Shown here: positions 59,961 to 64,000 of the stretch, piece by piece | Layout: every line of letters starts with the position of its first letter | How positions within the stretch are numbered: the stretch's first letter is position 1 | Source: Collinsella sp. | Lineage (GTDB): Bacteria > Actinomycetota > Coriobacteriia > Coriobacteriales > Coriobacteriaceae | DNA length: 64,000 nt | Reading direction: 5' to 3' | NCBI GenBank assembly: GCA_031296755.1 | Contig: JAUMMZ010000032.1 | Span: 87,987-151,986, forward strand | Made by a program: the position numbers and the translations under genes | The notes under the pieces: model-generated | Told to the model about the DNA's origin: nothing | The model's input: only the letters and a program-made list of their open reading frames with translations | Database searches by the model: none

Positions 59961-61266
59961 TATGACCCAATCCGAGGGCACTGAAAAGGCAGGAGCCCCC
60001 GCTCGTGACCGCGGGTCGGGGCTGCGACAATGATGTCGAAGTGCCATAGGCGCAGCCGCGCCGCAACGAGGTTGGGAGGCTCCCATGCCAAAGTATTCTA
60101 CCGCGTTCGGGATGGACGTCCACCTGAGGTCGACCGCCGACTCGGCCTCCAAGAACGACAGGAACGACGCCGCCAGGATGGCCAAGGCGATACTCGCCCA
60201 CGACATCTCCCCCGTATGGGTCCCCTCCCCCGAGATCGAGGGGCTCAGGGACCTCGCCGCCGCCCACGACGCGGCGACCGCGAGGCTCGCGGCGGCGAAG
60301 CAGCGGCTCCTGGCGTTCCTGGCCCGCCGGGGCTACGCCTACGGCGGCACGACGCCGGCCGGAAACCCCCGGAGGTACTGGACGTACGACTTCCTCAGGT
60401 GGCTCGACAAGGTCCGGCCCGCCGACGACGGCGGCATCCGGGCGCTTGCGGCGCTGAGGAGCGAGGTCGAGGCGGCCGCCGAGACGCGCGACGACCTCCT
60501 CGCCGAGTACAGGGCCGCCGTCGCGGCGGGCCCCCTCTCGGCGGAGGTCGAGGCGCTCCAGTCGATCAAGGGGTGCGGCTTCGCGCTCGCCGCCGCCTTC
60601 GCGTCCGAGGTCGGCGACTTCACGAGGTTCCGTTCCGGAAGGCAGGTCACGGCCTATTTCGGCCTCGCGCCGAGTCAGAGGTCGAGCGGCGACTCCGTGC
60701 GGCTCGGAGGCATCAGCGGCGCGGGCAACGCGCTCGTGAGGAAGCTGGCCGTTGAGGGCTCATGGTGCTACGCCGCGGCACGGCACCAGCCGAAGCTCAT
60801 GCCGAGGGACACGGGCGTGCCCCTCGAGATAAGGATGCACGGGAGGAAGGGGTCCGAGCGGCTCCTGCGGCGGCGCGAGGAGATGCTCGCCCGCGGCATG
60901 CCCGCGGCGAAGGCCAACGCGGCCACCGCGGCCGAGCTCGTGAGGTGGCTCTGGGCCCTCGGCATGATGTGCCGGGAGGCCGGCGAATAGACATAGCCCC
61001 CGTCCCGGCGAGCCGGGCGGCCTTCGGGGACACCCCCTATTTCGCTGTGCGCGCGGAGCCCTCCGTATGCGCCTAGACAGAGTTGGGGAACCCCGCCGAA
61101 GGAATGGAGTGCGGGCCGACAGAACGGTATCCGCGGATATGAGACTGAGCCGAAGGCGTCGACGACATGCCGGGGGCGGACCGGGACGGGTTAACGGCAG
61201 GCCCCGCCGACCGGTTGCAAGCGGTCGGCGGGGCCATTGTGGCCATTGACAGCGGATTGGGTCATA
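59961..61266 (+). mobile_element. IS110-family element with terminal inverted repeats, inserted in element S
   Basis: TATGACCCAATCCG at 59961-59974 is repeated inverted at 61253-61266. Between them lie an IS110-type transposase gene, about 110 non-coding bases on the left and about 260 on the right. Sequence left and right of the element joins to match copy Y of structured element S (GGCAACGACAG / CGAAAGCCCGCC), so the insertion interrupts copy Z. IS110 elements encode a bridge RNA in their non-coding ends; the right end has room and strong hairpins (61200-61240). Confidence 0.75.
60085..60990 (+). pseudogene. IS110-family transposase with internal deletion
   Basis: A 301-residue protein. 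The first DEDD motif (STAFGMDVH) is followed after only a few residues by SKNDRNDAARMAKAI, which normally lies about 80 residues later, so the middle of the RuvC-like catalytic domain, with its Glu, is missing. The C-terminal transposase_20 region is intact (IKGCGFALAAAFASEVGDFT, TAYFGLAPSQRSSGD), including the catalytic Ser context (SGAGNALVRKLAVEGSW). The frame is kept, so a clean in-frame deletion, probably inactive on its own. ATG 60085 follows TTGGGAGGCTCCC. Confidence 0.75.
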
Positions 61267-61270
61267 TGAG

Positions 61271-61411
61271 CGAAAGCCCGCCAGGGCGAGCAAGGTGCCT
61301 TGAAACGAGGCGGCATTGACCTTCTGGTCATGCCGCCGAAGTTGAAAGGCAGATTGCCGCTCTGGTGGGCTTGCAGCGTCAAGCTGTTACGCGGTTTGTA
61401 AACCGCGTAAC
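61271..61411. repeat. Structured intergenic element S, copy Z (right part)
   Basis: Stems: AAGCCCGCCAGGGCG (61274-61288) with 61358-61372, partly through G-U; GGCGGCAT (61309-61316) with 61330-61337; GTTACGCGGTTT (61386-61397) with 61400-61411. It ends exactly at the pyrE stop codon. Its left flank was displaced to 59930-59956 by the IS110 element. Confidence 0.87.
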
Positions 61412-62092
61412 TTAGCGTGCGCCGTACTGCTCGTAATAGGCGTCGATGGCGGCCTTGAGCTCGTCATCGATAACAACCTTGCCGTCGATCTCGTGGTTGT
61501 AAAGGGTCTCGACGACCTCGGCCATGCTCACGATGGAGGCAACGGGGAAACCGTACTTGGCCTCGATCTCCTTCTGGGCGGTGGTCACGCCGCCCTTGCC
61601 GACCTCCATACGGTTGAGGGAGACGATCAGACCCTTAATCTCAACATCGGCAGCGGCTTTAACCTTGGGATAGGTCTCGTCGATGGACTTGCCGGAGGTG
61701 GTGACGTCCTCGACCATGATCACGCGGTCGCCGTCCTGGGGCTCATAGCCCAGCAGGTTGCCCTTGTCGGCACCGTGGTCCTTGGCCTCCTTGCGGTCGC
61801 AGCAGTACTTGACCTCCTTGCCGTACAGTTCGTGATAGGCAATGGCGGTCACGACAGCCAGGGGAATACCCTTGTAGGCAGGCCCAAACAGCACGTCAAA
61901 ATCGTCGCCGAAGTTGTCGTGAATGGCCTGAGCGTAGTACTCGCCCAGCTTCTTGAGCTGATAGCCCGTCACGTAGGCGCCGGCGTTCATGAAGAACGGG
62001 GACTGACGCCCGCTCTTGAGCGTAAAGCTGCCAAACTTAAGCACGTCGGACTCGACCATGAACTTGATGAATTCTTGCTTGTAAGCCTCCAT
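61412..62092 (-). CDS. pyrE: Orotate phosphoribosyltransferase
   Basis: A 226-residue enzyme of pyrimidine synthesis (orotate + PRPP to OMP). Motifs FTLKSGRQSPFFMNAG and the PRPP loop VIMVEDVTTSGKS are intact. ATG 62092 follows GGAAGGGAGACCC; a longer frame to 62167 lacks a site. It is apart from other pyr genes in this window. Confidence 0.95.
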   Translation of the reverse strand: MEAYKQEFIKFMVESDVLKFGSFTLKSGRQSPFFMNAGAYVTGYQLKKLGEYYAQAIHDNFGDDFDVLFGPAYKGIPLAVVTAIAYHELYGKEVKYCCDRKEAKDHGADKGNLLGYEPQDGDRVIMVEDVTTSGKSIDETYPKVKAAADVEIKGLIVSLNRMEVGKGGVTTAQKEIEAKYGFPVASIVSMAEVVETLYNHEIDGKVVIDDELKAAIDAYYEQYGAR

Positions 62093-62560
62093 GGGTCTCC
62101 CTTCCAATGGGCGCGTCCAGCTTGGACGGGCGCGTGTGAATCCGGTTCTTAGCTTACCAGAAAGCACCTCAGCGAACCGATGCCGCCGAGGTGCCTGCCC
62201 TGTTTCTATGTGATCGCTCTCCGGAGTGTTATTAACCGCTCTCTGCGCACCTCCACAGCGCTCTCGACCCCACTCCTCCGTTGAGGGTTCGCGTTTGACG
62301 TATTGAGAGCCGATGTTTTGACGCTTTGCAGATTAAACGTTTATCCACATTGGACTGAGAGCCCTTGCAGCCGCTGGCGACAAGCGGTCCCATACCGTCG
62401 AGTAAACGGCGGCGTTTTGTTACCCAAGTCCTCCATACGGATAATATTGCCTGTTCAACGGCGTAGTTTATAGGCTGGGCAAATGGAGTCCATCGCGGCA
62501 TCACGCATGCGCTACAATCTCAGTTAACCTGTTAACCACCCGAAAACAGCAGGAGGCCCC
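62093..62560. other. Intergenic stretch between pyrE and the LacI gene
   Basis: No convincing gene. A minus-strand frame at 62232-62504 has no family features. The right end holds GTTAAC-CT-GTTAAC (62523-62536), a likely LacI-family operator, and the ribosome-binding site AGCAGGAGGCCCC. Confidence 0.5.
62523..62536. promoter_or_regulatory. Putative autoregulatory LacI-family operator
   Basis: Two GTTAAC hexamers separated by CT, 25 bases before the start of a LacI-family gene; the layout fits autoregulation. Confidence 0.45.
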
Positions 62561-63571
62561 ATGCCCACACCCGGCAAGAGCTCGTCCATGCGCCAGATTG
62601 CCGTAGCGGCCGGCGTGTCCGTCGCCACGGTCTCCCACGTCATCAACGGCAGTGGCCGTTTTTCCGAAGACACCCGCAAGCGTGTGGAAGCCGCCATCGA
62701 GGAATACGGCTACGTCACGAACATGGCGGCAAAGAGCCTCCGCGTGGCCCAGTCCCGGACCATCGGCATGATCGTGCCGGATATCTCAAACGACTTCTTT
62801 TCCAAGATCGCCTTGCATGTGGAACGCGAGCTCGCCACCGAGGACTATTCGGTCTTTGTCTGCAACAGCGCCAACGACCCCGCTCGTGAGCGCGACTACT
62901 TCCGTACGCTTGCGAGCAAACAAGCCGATGGCATCATCTGCATCTCAGGCCTGCGCAGGCTCGACGGCGAATTTGTCCCCCACGGCATTCCCGTGGTCTG
63001 CATCGACCGCGCGCCCGAAAACGACCTCGGTTTCCCGCACGTGGGTTCCGACAACATCGGCGGCGGCTACATGGCAACCGAGCACCTCATCGAGCGCGGC
63101 TGCAAGAACATCCTGAGCATCTCGAGTTTTACGGCCAACTACCCCGGAAACGAACGCCAGATGGGCTACGAGCGGGCGCTTGCCGCGCATGGGATGCCGC
63201 TGCGCCGCGACTACCAGCTGTTTGTCTCGGGCAAGCAGCCGAGCATCATCGAGTCTGAAGAGCTCGTGACCGACTTCCTCTCCACAGGGTGCCCCGTCGA
63301 CGGCATCTTTGCCCATAGCGACCACGCTGCCGTGGGTGCGCTGCGGGCGCTCGTTGCGGCCGGCAAGCGCGTACCCGAAGACGTCCGCCTCATCGGCTTC
63401 GACGATTCCGTGTACGCGCAGATCCCGACGCCGCAGATCAGCACCATTCGCCGCTTCCCCGAGCGCCTCGCGCATGAGGGATGTCAGGCCCTACTCGCCC
63501 TGCTGCGCGGCGAGGAGCCCGAGATGGAGACGCTTGTCCCCGTCAAGCTCGTGCAGCGCGCAAGCAGCTAG
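62561..63571 (+). CDS. LacI-family transcriptional regulator
   Basis: A 336-residue protein with N-terminal LacI HTH (MRQIAVAAGVSVATVSHVIN) and hinge, then a periplasmic-binding-like effector domain (TIGMIVPDISNDFFSKIALH; LIGFDDSVYAQIPTPQISTI). The effector is probably a sugar, but no transport genes are adjacent to suggest which. ATG 62561 follows AGCAGGAGGCCCC. Confidence 0.93.
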   Translation: MPTPGKSSSMRQIAVAAGVSVATVSHVINGSGRFSEDTRKRVEAAIEEYGYVTNMAAKSLRVAQSRTIGMIVPDISNDFFSKIALHVERELATEDYSVFVCNSANDPARERDYFRTLASKQADGIICISGLRRLDGEFVPHGIPVVCIDRAPENDLGFPHVGSDNIGGGYMATEHLIERGCKNILSISSFTANYPGNERQMGYERALAAHGMPLRRDYQLFVSGKQPSIIESEELVTDFLSTGCPVDGIFAHSDHAAVGALRALVAAGKRVPEDVRLIGFDDSVYAQIPTPQISTIRRFPERLAHEGCQALLALLRGEEPEMETLVPVKLVQRASS

Positions 63572-63637
63572 ACCGCGGATGGTAAATGGTCCCAACGTGA
63601 TGCTCAGCCTATCCCCCGAGGGAGTCGGTTTCCAAAA

Positions 63638-63774
63638 CTCGGCTGTTTCGGACGGTTTAGGGACGACCTGCTGAGTAGCGGATGGATGACAATGGAAGAA
63701 ACCACAGTTAGGCGATGTGCATGATCTCGGTCTTCTCAGGCACCCCCTCCAAAACCGTCCGAAGCAGCCGAGCT
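63638..63774. repeat. Long inverted repeat downstream of the LacI gene
   Basis: CTCGGCTGTTTCGGACGGTTT near 63639-63659 is repeated inverted near 63753-63773 with a few mismatches, enclosing about 90 bases without a gene. Could be a small non-autonomous element or an extended hairpin. Confidence 0.55.
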
Positions 63775-63833
63775 TTCCTCTCGCATGCGCTCTATCCCAC
63801 GCGCGACATGCAAAAAGCCCGCCACCACATGGG

Positions 63834-64000
63834 TGAACCGCGCCCCAAATCTTGGACGCCCTAAATAGCGACTAGGCCGCAAGGGCCTGATTCCGGTACT
63901 CCTCCGGGGTCAGGCCCTTCAATCTTACCTGCCTCCGGCTCGTGTTCCAGTGGACTATGTATTCCTCCAGGTCGCGTTTGAAATCCTCGAACGTCTTCCA
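63834..64000. mobile_element. End of an IS3-family insertion sequence (continues past the window)
   Basis: A terminal repeat-like TGAACCGCGCCCC starts at 63834, 38 bases from the transposase stop, the usual layout of an IS3/IS150 right end. Confidence 0.65.
63872..64000 (-). CDS. IS3-family transposase OrfB, C-terminal fragment in window
   Basis: Forty-two C-terminal codons are visible (WKTFEDFKRDLEEYIVHWNT, then SRRQVRLKGLTPEEYRNQAL). This matches the integrase C-terminus of IS150-like OrfB proteins. The rest lies beyond base 64000. Confidence 0.85.
   Translation of the reverse strand, partial: WKTFEDFKRDLEEYIVHWNTSRRQVRLKGLTPEEYRNQALAA

Noticed and set aside
62232..62504. Minus-strand gene between pyrE and LacI
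   Set aside because: No ribosome-binding site, odd composition and no recognisable motif.

Overview
The window looks like chromosome of a Collinsella-type gut actinobacterium (Coriobacteriia). This is inferred from the high G+C coding sequence, the PP2C phosphatase / SEDS-PBP / PASTA-kinase cluster, an HspR-type dnaK operon, a mannose PTS with a DUF956 partner, and NiFe-hydrogenase maturation genes. No 16S gene is present, so the genus is an inference.

Layout. 1-6064: cell-wall signalling operon (PP2C phosphatase, an SEDS-PBP fusion, PknB). 6344-19808: a 13.4-kb integrative mobilizable element in the 3' half of a tRNA-Arg(CCT) gene, bounded by a 49-bp direct repeat. It carries an integrase, Xis-like and winged-helix proteins, a coiled-coil protein, three tandem metallophosphoesterases, very small ORFs, mobA/mobC with an oriT candidate, a lipoprotein, a 1099-residue CAP-domain cell-wall protein and an XRE regulator. 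19898-23259: mannose-type PTS. 23662-28825: hypA, a large Fe-S flavoprotein, a divergent TetR regulator and a membrane protein. 29067-32514: a membrane-anchored protein, a DUF4143-type ATPase and a small Pro-rich protein. 32645-43979: clpB, an unknown exported protein, an aconitase-like hydratase and dnaK-grpE-dnaJ-hspR. 44638-48976: ferredoxin and nadA-nadB-nadC-niaR. 49134-57130: a UDG-like protein, thioredoxin, nikR, hypF-C-D-E and a HAD phosphatase. 57659-64000: a lipoprotein, PTS EIIA, a truncated RpiR, a degenerate IS110 element, pyrE, a LacI regulator and the end of an IS3 element.

Circuits visible in the DNA. HspR probably controls dnaK and clpB through a shared 27-bp motif. NiaR probably controls nadABC through a perfect 19-bp inverted repeat. 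The TetR protein and the flavoprotein share two TTGAC-N5-GTCAA operators. NikR lies in the hydrogenase-maturation cluster.

The most unusual content is intergenic. There are several repeat families: (a) two six-site arrays of a 15-bp motif in alternating orientation with an exact 31-bp period; (b) a 19-bp motif in alternating arrays on both sides of one small exported-protein gene; (c) a 66-67-bp palindrome just downstream of four different minus-strand genes; (d) a three-stem structured element with compensatory changes, abutting or close to three minus-strand stop codons, one copy interrupted by the IS110 element. These families and the element's cargo are the best candidates for something undescribed.
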